DNA of 64,000 bases from an uncultured Cohaesibacter sp. (GTDB lineage: Bacteria > Pseudomonadota > Alphaproteobacteria > Rhizobiales > Cohaesibacteraceae), in contig NZ_OY781091.1 of NCBI RefSeq assembly GCF_963676275.1, positions 372,001 to 436,000 on the forward strand. The letters run 5' to 3'. Below the pieces are notes generated by a model. That model searched no databases and was not told the origin of the DNA. It saw nothing but the letters and a program-made list of their open reading frames with translations. Of this stretch, positions 34,791-43,646 are shown one piece after another (the first letter of the stretch is position 1; each line of letters starts with the position of its first letter). The translations under genes were made by a program, and so were the position numbers.

Positions 34791-35522
34791 ATATCTGCAC
34801 GCCGAGAGAAAGCCCGACCGGGTTTCCGGCCTCTTGCAAAACGCCCTCTATTGCCCTTCTTCTCTCTTCCGTCACTCCGGTACATGACACACGCTGAAGC
34901 TTCGTCTTACGGGCAGCAGACGCCTCTGTGGGGCGCCCTGCCAAGCCTCGGCGCATGGCTGCGGCAAGACGTGCCAAAGGCTGTCGGATACAGCTTTAAG
35001 GGAGGCTTTTGTTGTCTGATAATGTCCCTTGTTTCTGTCTCGCTCACGGCGACAGGGCAAAAACCGGCAGGTGGCAAAGCCCTGCTTTCAAACATAATTT
35101 GACACAATCAGACACGCGAAATGGAGTATTGTAAAAAATAACAATGTTAGTTTGTCTGTACTATGTATTTATTCGAATAAAACTTATCCAAAGCGTAAAA
35201 TTTGAAAAGTTATTGTTTCAATGACACAATTGGATTGTGTGTAATATAAGTGTAAACAGTCGTTAACTATTCGCAGATGTGTGTCTTGATTGTGTCCGTC
35301 GTCAGGCATAAATGTCTTGTAAATCGAGTGCATTAGTATGCTTGTCTAAAATGCTATAGAAAAATACTGCAACTTTTAGACATAATTCTATTAAAAGCTC
35401 GCTCTCTCCCTTTATATTTCCTTTTCCGCGCCACAGAAAAGCTGTAATTGGGCGCATGTTTTCTAGTGACGAAAGCGCGTCGTTGCAATACCTCTATACC
35501 TACCAAGATATGGAGTATTTCG
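34791..35522. other. Long leader and promoter region of the flagellar regulator gene
   Basis: About 730 bases without a supportable gene. The first 300 are GC-rich with only short open frames; from about 35100 to 35450 the DNA becomes very AT-rich. Being directly upstream of ftcR, it probably holds the promoter and sites that time flagellar gene expression. I could not pick out a specific box with confidence. Confidence 0.5.
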
Positions 35523-36212
35523 ATGATCGTACTGATTGAAAAACGTGAGCTGGTCTCTGACGGCTATACTGCCGGCTTTCAGCGGGAAGGTGTGCCTTCC
35601 ATCGGGATTGTACCGCAGGAATTCGGGAGCTGGGTCACAAGCCTTTCCGATTCAGATATCAACTCGGTAGAAGCGTTTCTGCTGGGGGATTGCGAAGAGA
35701 GAACGCGCTATCCGGGCCTGATCCGCTCTCGTTGCAGCAAAACCCCTCTGATTGCCCTCAATGACAAAACATCGCTTGAACAGACCCTGGACCTGTTTGC
35801 CGCCGGGTTTGATGATGTTGTCAGCAAACCCATTCATGTAAAAGAAATTCTGGTAAGGGCAGCCGTTATCAGCCGCCGTTCAGGAGCTCAGACTGAAATG
35901 CAGCAGGTAGAAGGCGATGTCCGTGTCTATTTTGATGGTCGCTCTCCGGAGATTTGCGGAGAAGCGCTGGAACTGCCCCGCAGGGAGCGCCGCATCCTGG
36001 AATATCTGGTCAAGAACCGGGACCGTCGCGTCAGCCGCACCCAGATCTATAATGCGGTTTATGGCCTGCTCAACGAAGATGTTGAAGAGACCGTCGTCGA
36101 GAGCCATATCAGCAAGCTGCGCAAGAAGCTGAAACATCGTCTGGGCTACGATCCGATCGATTCCAAGCGCTATCTTGGCTATATGTTCAACGCATTGACG
36201 GAACAGGGCTGA
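35523..36212 (+). CDS. ftcR: Flagellar transcriptional regulator FtcR/Rem (OmpR-like, orphan)
   Basis: A 229-residue response-regulator-like activator of flagellar genes, known as FtcR in Brucella and Rem in Sinorhizobium. The N-terminal receiver-like domain starts MIVLIEKRELVSDGYTAGFQ and ends in DDVVSKPIHVKEILVRAAVI; the usual pair of acidic residues at the end of strand 1 is not seen (LIEKRE). The C-terminal DNA-binding domain has ELPRRERRILEYLVKNRDRR and VVESHISKLRKKLKHRLGYD. ATG 35523 with GGAG upstream gives the family length. No histidine kinase is nearby. Confidence 0.9.
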   Translation: MIVLIEKRELVSDGYTAGFQREGVPSIGIVPQEFGSWVTSLSDSDINSVEAFLLGDCEERTRYPGLIRSRCSKTPLIALNDKTSLEQTLDLFAAGFDDVVSKPIHVKEILVRAAVISRRSGAQTEMQQVEGDVRVYFDGRSPEICGEALELPRRERRILEYLVKNRDRRVSRTQIYNAVYGLLNEDVEETVVESHISKLRKKLKHRLGYDPIDSKRYLGYMFNALTEQG

Positions 36213-37156
36213 GAGATCGCTGATGGGAATTCAACGCCACATGGCAGATCGGGCCGCATGTAAAGTCGCGGCAGCCTCCTCAGACACCATCAGGGGCAAC
36301 GACAGGGCTGCAATATGGAAGCAGCTGTGCCAGACGTATATTCCATCAGAACAGAACTGAAAATCACGGCCTCTGGCCGTCATATTGCAAGATAAATTCT
36401 ATTTCATGGCATCCGCCCGGATGTTTCGGTATGACACCGAATATTTCAAGTCTTCTTCCAAACGGCATTCCGCCAGCTGGATTATCAAGAACCTGAAGTC
36501 TGGCATTCTGAAATGCTGCATGAGGCAAAGTTTCAAATGCCCGCTATCTCCTTAAAATGCGTCAGGAGGTCGATTCTACGCTTTTGCAGCCATGGGCCCT
36601 TATTGCCTTGTGAAGAGGCTCCAGAGAGGCTCTCCGCGCTAACTGAACGCATCTCTGATTGCGAGCCACGCTACGGTTATCCGGTCTGCATGGCAAGCTG
36701 CCATCACGGCCCCCGGCGCCATTGGGAGCCGCAGAATCTTCACTTTGGGCCTCACCCTATTGAGCGTCATCGCCCCTGCGGTTTCCCTTAGAGATTGCTT
36801 TGAGATTGCTTTGAGATTGCTTTGAGGCTGCTTCGAGGCTGCTTAGAAACTGTATGACATGCCCTCTGCCCGTTCGCGGCCGGGCTCGCTTTGGCGAGAT
36901 GAATAGCGGCCTTTATCCCTATCCAGAGAGTGGGGGCAGACCATGGGGCCGACATTAGACCCATGCAAGAGCATGAGCTGGGCCTGCGCGCCGCAATGTG
37001 ACTTGTGCTGGCAGGCGAACCGGATGGGGGAGAAATCAAAGAGGGATAGATCGGCACCACTCGTCGGTCCCTGTATGGGCGGGACGGAGCCGTTGGCCGC
37101 GAGCAAGCGTTGGGCAATGGCAGAACACTCCACCCGGCAAGGAGGAGGTGAAGTGT
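36213..37156. other. Gene-free region between ftcR and fliQ, with tandem repeats
   Basis: About 940 bases where the plus-strand ftcR and the minus-strand fliQ converge. Short open frames have no motifs. It holds a small hairpin ACGGCC-TCT-GGCCGT (36366-36380), the 11-bp tandem repeat at 36791-36845 and the fliQ end hairpin. It is unusually long for a convergent gap in such a packed cluster. Confidence 0.55.
36791..36845. repeat. Five tandem copies of an 11-bp unit
   Basis: Three exact units GAGATTGCTTT (36791-36823) followed by GAGGCTGCTTC and GAGGCTGCTTA. The period of 11 is close to one helical turn. Confidence 0.9.
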
Positions 37157-37158
37157 TC
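37123..37158 (-). terminator. Hairpin at the end of the flgE-fliQ operon
   Basis: GAACACTCCACC / GGTGAAGTGTTC pair over 12 positions with one mismatch. One arm overlaps the fliQ stop codon. No T run follows, so it may protect the mRNA end rather than terminate by itself. Confidence 0.5.
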
Positions 37159-37423
37159 AGAAGCCATGCTCGATATGATCATAAACGATCTGCGTAAAGC
37201 TGGTCAGCTGTGTGCCGATGAAAGTGGCGCTGGCGATCAGCATCAGGAAAATGACCAAAATCTTGGGAATAAAGGTCAGGGTCATTTCCTGCACTTGGGT
37301 CAAGGCCTGAAACAGGGCAATGGCCAGCCCGATCACCATCGCTGCGCCCACCGCCGGGCTCGCGGCGACAATGACGGTCCAGAAGGCTTCCCGGACCAGG
37401 TCGAGTGCGTCAACTTCATTCAT
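37157..37423 (-). CDS. fliQ: Flagellar export gate protein FliQ
   Basis: An 88-residue protein with two membrane helices, part of the export gate with FliP and FliR. The sequence MNEVDALDLVREAFWTVIV and PAVGAAMVIGLAIALFQALT, then QVQEMTLTFIPKI, matches the family. ATG 37423 overlaps the flgD stop (TGATG); longer starts would run into flgD. Last gene of the flgE operon. Confidence 0.94.
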   Translation of the reverse strand: MNEVDALDLVREAFWTVIVAASPAVGAAMVIGLAIALFQALTQVQEMTLTFIPKILVIFLMLIASATFIGTQLTSFTQIVYDHIEHGF

Positions 37424-37833
37424 CAGGAAATGGTGACCCCGGCGCCGACAAGGACATCTGTGCCATCTTCCAGACTTGCCACGACACCGTCGGTGCAAAC
37501 CGTGACAGAAGCGATGGTGCCGGAAATCTCCGTTCCATTCTGCGTTGCGGAGAGGGTCTTGCCAACCAGCGAAGCGGACTGGTTCACATAGAGCTGTGAG
37601 AGCAGGGTATCAAGCTTGTTATTGGTCTGGATATTCTGCTCGACGTTGGAAAATGACGCCAGCTGTCCCATCTGCTCGGACATGTCGGTCGGGTTGGTCG
37701 GATCCTGATATTCCATCTGGGTGACCATCATTTGAAGGAAGGCGTCATAATCGAGGGTCATGGCATCGCTTGTGCTCGATGAAGACTGACTGCTCGTGGT
37801 GCTGGAGGTTGCTCCGACGGATGTTACGGACAT
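37423..37833 (-). CDS. flgD: Flagellar hook-capping protein FlgD
   Basis: A 136-residue scaffold that caps the growing hook. The N-terminal LDYDAFLQMMVTQMEYQDPT and NPTDMSEQMGQLASFSNVEQ are diagnostic. It is short, lacking most of the C-terminal Ig-like domain of enteric FlgD, as in several relatives. A 100-base gap separates it from flbT, and it overlaps fliQ. Confidence 0.93.
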   Translation of the reverse strand: MSVTSVGATSSTTSSQSSSSTSDAMTLDYDAFLQMMVTQMEYQDPTNPTDMSEQMGQLASFSNVEQNIQTNNKLDTLLSQLYVNQSASLVGKTLSATQNGTEISGTIASVTVCTDGVVASLEDGTDVLVGAGVTIS

Positions 37834-37933
37834 GGGTGGGGTTCCTTATCTAGTTTGGCGTGAAAGGGGCAAATGGATCAAAAGGAGTGAAAGGGGAGGC
37901 TGCAGGACAGTTTCCCTCTCATTTGCTTTCGGG

Positions 37934-38386
37934 TTACATCCCGGCGGCCAGAGCAGCCTTGTCATAGAGCGGTGCGGCTTCCTCGTTGAGATCCACCACA
38001 TCGTGCAAAAGGCTCTCTTCCAGAGGATAAAGATCCCGGATCCGCTTCATGGCCTCGTAATAATTGCCTGTATTGACGACATCGACGATCTCCTGAATGC
38101 CGGCGCACAGGAGATAGTGATCGACGGTGCTGGTCAGGCCGCGCGCAAATTTGAGGAATGTCTGGCGCGCTTCCTCCAGATTGGTCGGCGAGGTGAACAT
38201 CATCTGGGCAATGAAATAGAGCTGACGCAGCGGCGTTGTTGTCTCTTCAGCCTGAATGATGTGGTTCTCGAGCAGAAATTCGGCTTCATTGAGCAGTTCG
38301 ATCGTTGTTTTCTTGGGAAACCGGACAACCGCGCCATTGATGTAAAAGCGCTCTCCGGCCTTGAAGGTAAGACGCATGGGTTTCAT
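37934..38386 (-). CDS. flbT: Flagellin mRNA regulator FlbT
   Basis: A 150-residue cytoplasmic regulator that in Caulobacter binds the 5' leader of flagellin mRNA and lowers its translation until the hook is complete; in other species it can be positive. Family regions are LTFKAGERFYINGAVVRFPK, LFYIAQ-like RQLYFIAQMMFTSP and LKFARGLTSTVDHYLLCAGI. Start overlaps the flaF stop by ATGA. The likely target is the flagellin gene at 50948-51925. Confidence 0.94.
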   Translation of the reverse strand: MKPMRLTFKAGERFYINGAVVRFPKKTTIELLNEAEFLLENHIIQAEETTTPLRQLYFIAQMMFTSPTNLEEARQTFLKFARGLTSTVDHYLLCAGIQEIVDVVNTGNYYEAMKRIRDLYPLEESLLHDVVDLNEEAAPLYDKAALAAGM

Positions 38387-38733
38387 TGTGCCAGTCCAGT
38401 GCTGATCATTGCGTTGAGGTCAATGAGAGTGTCGATATTTCCGTCTTCATTCTGGCGAAGACGGCCAACTTCCTTGAGGATGAAGATGCCGATCGAGACG
38501 AGGTCGGCCTTGAGCTGATCCGGCAAGGCATTCTCGGGCTTGCACAGATCTTCCAGCAGATAACTCCAGACCAGATTGGTCTGATAAAGCGCCTTGACGC
38601 CAACCGGCGACTGGATCCCCTGGATCTTGGCGTCTTTCAGGCTTGCCACGAGATGATTGATTGCCTCGACCTCGTTGCTTTTCTGACAGCAACCAGACAG
38701 TTGAGAGCTTTCCGCATAGTAAGACGTATACAT
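38383..38733 (-). CDS. flaF: Flagellin biosynthesis regulator FlaF
   Basis: A 116-residue protein, the positive partner of FlbT in flagellin synthesis or secretion. Typical parts are EVEAINHLVASLKDAK, VKALYQTNLVWSYLLEDL and LVSIGIFILKEVGRLRQNED. ATG 38733 gives the usual start MYTSYYAE; a longer frame to 38850 is unsupported. Translationally coupled to flbT. Confidence 0.92.
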   Translation of the reverse strand: MYTSYYAESSQLSGCCQKSNEVEAINHLVASLKDAKIQGIQSPVGVKALYQTNLVWSYLLEDLCKPENALPDQLKADLVSIGIFILKEVGRLRQNEDGNIDTLIDLNAMISTGLAQ

Positions 38734-38878
38734 TCTTTTCCTCGCCCTTGTGATCTTTCCGAAAAGGGGCGGCGGCACTATAGAAAGATGCGCTTCCATA
38801 AGGCCGGCCACTCCTGCATGCCGGTTTCGCATGGGGCCTGTGGCAATCATCTGCCGACCCCTGTTTGAAACGGAAAAA

Positions 38879-39919
38879 TTATAGATAATTCAACAAACTG
38901 AGATTTTGCATCCGGCTCGTGATGGAATAGGTCAGCTCAAGTTGGGTCAGGGCATTTGACAGCCTGACCGCAGTCTCCGAAGCATCGACATTTTCCAGAT
39001 CGATGATGCGTTCATTCAATGTATCGGTCTGAATGGCTATCCGGTCGGAGGCATCAGAGACCCGCGCCTGAGCGTTGCCGAGCTTGCCGATGACATTGTT
39101 GAGGCCCTGAATGGCTCCCCCGATCAGCTCACTGGCCCTTGTCGCCACGACATCAAAGGCTTGCTGCGACATATTCTCCGCGCCAATCGAAGACATCATG
39201 GTATAGGCCATGGCCAGTTGACGCAGCGAATCCTCGTTGGCGCTGGCGGAGGTGTCTATGACGTCGGTGGCGGAAATGCGACTGGAGGTAACCTGATCCG
39301 TCGCGCTGGACCAGTTGGCGCTCCAGTTGGCATCATTGAACTGATCTGCAAAATCACCATCCAGATAGGCCTCGATATCAGCAGCAGTGATATTGGCGAC
39401 ATTGGGATCATCGGGGGCAAATCCAAACGTTGCCACAAATGATGCGTCAATGGCGGTCTTGCTCGAAGACCCCGTTTCATATTCGACAACCGGCGTTTCC
39501 TCGGTATTGATGCCGGCAAAGATGAAAGAGCCGTTGAAGGAGGTATTGAGCGTCGATATGATCTCGTCCAGATAGCCCTGGGCGCTGGAAACGACGACGC
39601 TGCGCGCCGTGCCGCTGCCGATGCTGGTCAGCAATGTCGACTGGAATTCACTCGCCGAGCTGGAGACATTTTCAAGAGCCTTTACGGAAACATCAAGGCT
39701 ACTGGAAATCAGCGCATTGGTATCGACAATCGCATTGAGGGTGTGAAACTGGGCCCGGACGGAAACGGCCTCACCCGTGGCGCTGCCCAGATCCAGACCG
39801 ACATCATATTTGCGGCCTGATGCGGATTCCTTCTCCAGCTTCACAAGATTGCTTGTTTGCAGTGCAATGGAATTTTTCGTCGCCGTTGAAAGGGAGAGAG
39901 TTGATACATAGTTTGTCAT
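38879..39919 (-). CDS. flgL: Flagellar hook-filament junction protein FlgL
   Basis: A 346-residue junction protein with flagellin-like termini. The N-terminal coiled coil (STATKNSIALQTSNLVKLEK, ESASGRKYDVG) and the C-terminal helix (SNALTQLELTYSITSRMQNL, then SLLNYL) fit FlgL of this order, in which the sequence is less conserved. Only 3 bases separate it from flgK. Confidence 0.91.
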   Translation of the reverse strand: MTNYVSTLSLSTATKNSIALQTSNLVKLEKESASGRKYDVGLDLGSATGEAVSVRAQFHTLNAIVDTNALISSSLDVSVKALENVSSSASEFQSTLLTSIGSGTARSVVVSSAQGYLDEIISTLNTSFNGSFIFAGINTEETPVVEYETGSSSKTAIDASFVATFGFAPDDPNVANITAADIEAYLDGDFADQFNDANWSANWSSATDQVTSSRISATDVIDTSASANEDSLRQLAMAYTMMSSIGAENMSQQAFDVVATRASELIGGAIQGLNNVIGKLGNAQARVSDASDRIAIQTDTLNERIIDLENVDASETAVRLSNALTQLELTYSITSRMQNLSLLNYL

Positions 39920-39922
39920 GAT

Positions 39923-41359
39923 TTAGCCTGCAATCTCAAGAAGTTGATCCAACATTTCATCGATCGTGCTGATCAGTTTCGCCGTCGCCGTATAGCTCCG
40001 CTCGATTTCCAGCATGCTTTGCATTTCCTCGTCGATATTGACGCCGGTGGCGTTGGAGAAGGATTCCGTTACCCGATTGAGGGTGATGGACTGGTTCTCC
40101 GCCGTATTGTTGGCATTCTGACGCGCCGCTTCCAGCCAGCTCACCGAGGAGGCCGCGAAGTCGGAAAGCGTCGCCGTTGTGTCAACGCCGGTTTCCAGAT
40201 CAAAGGTCATCGACTGATCAAGATTGCCAAGCAAATCCTGAATGCGATCGCCATAACTGGCATAGTCGTCGGGGTTATAGTCGACGGTGATACCATCTCG
40301 GATCAGGTCCAGATGGTCCGTATCGATCGCACTATTCACCGAGATATCGGCAGCCAGTCCGGAAACGAGTGTGCCGGAGGCAGGAATGGCCGGGCCACCG
40401 GAATAGGAAAAGATGCCCGCATTGCCGCTTTCCTGAAAGGCGGTGATGAGACCGCGGGCCATTTCGTCAAGCTGGTTCTGATACGTGACCGCCGCTTCGT
40501 CGCGCACGGCCACCAGCCCAGCTATGCGGCCATTGGAGATTTCCATTCTTGAATCAGGACCGGCAACCGGCACGCCGTCAACGCGCACGGAATTGCCTAT
40601 GGTGGAAGCGGAATAGGTGTCTGTCTGCTCGAAGGTGACGCTGCGGGCGGTGGTCTCGAACATCATCACGCCGCTCTCGGTGGTGATGATCAGGTCGTTA
40701 TTCTCCCGCGTCTGGGTCTTGATGCCGATCTCGGCCGAAAGCGCCAGCACCGCCTGATCGCGCGCATCCATCGCATCGGTCACGTCACTGCCCAGCTCCG
40801 TTCCGCGCACGATCTCGTCATTGAGCTCTTCAATGATGGCCAATTGTTCGTTGATGGTTTCAACCGACTGGGCAATCTCGGCGTCCGCCGCTTCCCGTTG
40901 GGCCTGAACCGCACTAGAGGCGTCATTGAGCGTTGATGCCATATTTTGCGCAGCAGTCAGAACCTGACCGGCAAGCACGGAGTCGGATGGCATGGCGCCA
41001 TAGGCCTGCAATGCCGATTCCAGTTCACCAAGCACGGCAGCGGGCGAAATGTCCTGATCGGTGTCGCCAATCGTCGCGGACAATTGCGTCAGACCATCCA
41101 GATAGGCCTCACTTCTTTCTCCCACCGATGTTGATGACACCAGACTGGAGAATAAAGCCTGATCGGTTGCTCTGGATATCGAACTGATATAGACGCCACC
41201 GCCGGATCCATCGCTCGAATGCAGGGTCGAGACCAATGCCGTCTTGCGCGTATATCCTTCCTGTGTGGCGTTGGTAATGTTGCGCGAAAGAACCGCGGTT
41301 TCCTTTTGTCGCGTGCTCAGGGCAGACTGGGCGACTTGCAGGGCAACTGAAAGACTCAT
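39923..41359 (-). CDS. flgK: Flagellar hook-associated protein FlgK
   Basis: A 478-residue junction protein between hook and filament. The N-terminus has LSTRQKETAVLSRNITNATQ and EGYTRKTALVST; the C-terminus has the family ATGVNIDEEMQSMLEIERSY followed by TATAKLISTIDEMLDQLLEI. It lies 80 bases after flgE and just before flgL. Confidence 0.95.
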   Translation of the reverse strand: MSLSVALQVAQSALSTRQKETAVLSRNITNATQEGYTRKTALVSTLHSSDGSGGGVYISSISRATDQALFSSLVSSTSVGERSEAYLDGLTQLSATIGDTDQDISPAAVLGELESALQAYGAMPSDSVLAGQVLTAAQNMASTLNDASSAVQAQREAADAEIAQSVETINEQLAIIEELNDEIVRGTELGSDVTDAMDARDQAVLALSAEIGIKTQTRENNDLIITTESGVMMFETTARSVTFEQTDTYSASTIGNSVRVDGVPVAGPDSRMEISNGRIAGLVAVRDEAAVTYQNQLDEMARGLITAFQESGNAGIFSYSGGPAIPASGTLVSGLAADISVNSAIDTDHLDLIRDGITVDYNPDDYASYGDRIQDLLGNLDQSMTFDLETGVDTTATLSDFAASSVSWLEAARQNANNTAENQSITLNRVTESFSNATGVNIDEEMQSMLEIERSYTATAKLISTIDEMLDQLLEIAG

Positions 41360-41439
41360 GACACTTACCTTAGAAAAAGCACGAGACTACACCCTCAGGG
41401 AGGATTGATCGGGACGCTGTGCAGTCTCGTGAAACCGTA

Positions 41440-42744
41440 TTATCTGGCGAGGTTGACAACCTCGGTCAGCAGATCGGAACCGGTTTGGAACACTTTGGAA
41501 CTGGCCGAGAAGGACCTTTGGGCGATGATCAGGTTGGTCAGCTCTTCGGCCAGATCCACGTTGGACCCTTCAACGGCACCCGAGACGATGGATCCCATGC
41601 CATTTTCGCCCGGAAAGCCGACCTGAACATCGCCGCTCTCATTGGTCGGGGTGTAGACTTCACCGCCCATCGGCGCGAGATTGTCCTCACTGGCAACATC
41701 GGCAATCGGAATGCGATAGGTCGCCCGGCGTGTGCCGTCCTCATAGACCATATAGAGAGTTCCATCGTCGTCGATATCGACGCTTTCCACGCTCTGCGGT
41801 GCGTTGCCATCGAGCACAGGATCATCGACCCCGAAATCAGCTGCCAGCTGGGTAATTCCGGCAATGGAAACTTCCACATCTTCAGTTGCAGGCACATGGT
41901 CGGGAATATGGAAGCTGAAGGATGTTGGCGAGGTGGCCGCCAGCGTACCATCGGCATTGAAGGTCAGGGTGGTTGTCGACATCGGGTTGGTATAGGTGTT
42001 GCCATGCACCGTGGTTACCGGTGTGGCATAGGGGAATCCGCCATCGGTGGCATCCGCATTGTTGAAGACGGACACTTCCCAAGTGTCGGTACCGGTCTTG
42101 GTGTAATAGATATCGAGCTGCAACTGGTTGCCCACATCGTCATAGGCCACAAGCGAGGTCTTGGCGGTGTAATTGATGTTGGTAATGACGCCATCGTTGG
42201 CTGATGGCAGGGGCGCCGCCTCGACGGCCGCATTGGCTGGCAGGTTGCCGCTCATCGAGCCTTCGGTGGTTGCGTTGGCTTCAAGGGAAGACTGGTTGAT
42301 ATTGACTTTCGACAGGCCTGTCAGGGCGTTGGCAACAACCGATGGCGTGCCCTGGCTCAAGTCGAAGCCCTGCAGATAATAGCCAGCCGAGTTGACCAGA
42401 TTGCCGTCCGAGTCCGCAACGAAGCTGCCTGCACGGGTCAGGAAAGGCGTGCCGTCATTATCGGACACCACGAAAAAGCCGTTACCGTCAATCGCCAGAT
42501 CGGTCACGCTGGTGGTATATTCCATGCTGCCCGCAGTGGAAATGTCGTAGGAGGTAATGGATTCCACCCCGCCGGAATTATAGGTCGTGGTGCTCTGGCT
42601 GGTGACAACGGACTTGAATTCCGTCTCCGCCTTCTTGTAGCCGGTGGTGTTCGCATTGACGATATTGTCAGATACAGTGCCAAGCTTGCTCGATTGGGAG
42701 TTCATGCCTGAAACACTAGAACGCATTACGCCGTAAAGGCCCAT
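41440..42744 (-). CDS. flgE: Flagellar hook protein FlgE
   Basis: A 434-residue protein that forms the hook. Conserved parts are MRSSVSGMNSQSSKLGTVSD, NIVNANTTGYKKAETEFKSV, LAIDGNGFFVVSDNDG and the C-terminal VDLAEELTNLIIAQRSFSAS. ATG 42744 with GGAGAG upstream is the start; the longer frame to 42969 has no support. First gene of flgE-flgK-flgL-flaF-flbT-flgD-fliQ; its promoter must lie in the 280 bases to the right. Confidence 0.96.
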   Translation of the reverse strand: MGLYGVMRSSVSGMNSQSSKLGTVSDNIVNANTTGYKKAETEFKSVVTSQSTTTYNSGGVESITSYDISTAGSMEYTTSVTDLAIDGNGFFVVSDNDGTPFLTRAGSFVADSDGNLVNSAGYYLQGFDLSQGTPSVVANALTGLSKVNINQSSLEANATTEGSMSGNLPANAAVEAAPLPSANDGVITNINYTAKTSLVAYDDVGNQLQLDIYYTKTGTDTWEVSVFNNADATDGGFPYATPVTTVHGNTYTNPMSTTTLTFNADGTLAATSPTSFSFHIPDHVPATEDVEVSIAGITQLAADFGVDDPVLDGNAPQSVESVDIDDDGTLYMVYEDGTRRATYRIPIADVASEDNLAPMGGEVYTPTNESGDVQVGFPGENGMGSIVSGAVEGSNVDLAEELTNLIIAQRSFSASSKVFQTGSDLLTEVVNLAR

Positions 42745-43026
42745 GTTGCTCTCCTGTTTATAGTGACCGCTATCTCTCGCATCCGGAGCAGTGGCGCAGT
42801 ATCGCCCTGAGCGGGCTGTGTGGATCGATAAGCAGAGAATAAGACAGAAGGCTTGCGCGAAACTGGCCACAAAAATTGCGTAACAGTATGAATTAATTAA
42901 ATTTTTATCCTTGAAGCCACAAGTGACCAACAGCCGCTGGCAGCAAGGGCCATAGGCCGACGCGCACAATGCCAGCCTTGTTCTTTCAAAAGAGGCAACG
43001 GGAAGGGGGACCGGAAAGGGGAAAAT

Positions 43027-43646
43027 CTATTTCTGGCAGAATTTGCGCGATTTGGCTGTCCAGCGGCCAAATTTGCTGGCGACGAGATTGCGGATCACGG
43101 CGCATACATAGCGCTTCTGGGCCGGATTGTTGTTTGGCCCCGCATGATAGCGGGCAACGGCCATGGTCCAGTTGCCCTGCTGGCTGCGCAATTGCTTGAG
43201 GAATTTAGCCGCATAGCGCACATTGGCATGGGGATTGATCATCTCGTCAAGGAAGAGAATTCACTGGCATGATAATGATGATTGATCTGCATGCAGCCGA
43301 TATCGATCAGTTTCTTGCCCTGTTTGCGCGCTTCCCGCACAGCGTCCAGCGCTGCGGATTTGGAACTGGTCATCACGCTCTTGCCCTCTATATTGAGAGC
43401 GAAGGGATGCAGCTTCAGGCCGCGTCCGGTCTCGGTCAGGCCAACCGCATAGAGAATGCCCAGCGGGACGCCTTCGCTGGCGGCTGCGGCGCGCATTTCC
43501 TGCTCGCACACCGCATCCACCATGGCTTCGCCTGCCTTTTCCCCGGTCTGCCCTTTCGCTGTTGCTTTTGCCGCAAATGCCGGGGGCAGGGGGGAAAGGC
43601 TAAAGAGTAAGGCCGCGATAAGGCTGGCTGCTGACAGAGGCTTCAT
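43027..43646 (-). pseudogene. Lytic transglycosylase (SLT domain), frameshifted
   Basis: A peptidoglycan hydrolase that probably opens the wall for the rod, split into two frames. The first part has a signal peptide (SLIAALLFSLSPLPPAFAAK), the catalytic Glu region ILYAVGLTETGRGL and LIDIGCMQINHHYH, then ends at a TGA at 43239. The rest, in another frame, continues the same domain (DEMINPHANVRYAAKFLKQL, TMAVARYHAGPNNNPAQKRY). One missing base around 43248-43260 explains the break; restoring it gives about 206 residues. It overlaps the end of fliK by 47 bases. Either a real mutation or a sequencing error. Confidence 0.85.

Noticed and set aside
36788-37133. Minus-strand frames of 96-109 codons beside fliQ
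   Set aside because: One ends in the tandem repeats (SKQSQSNL), and both lack family features and ribosome sites.
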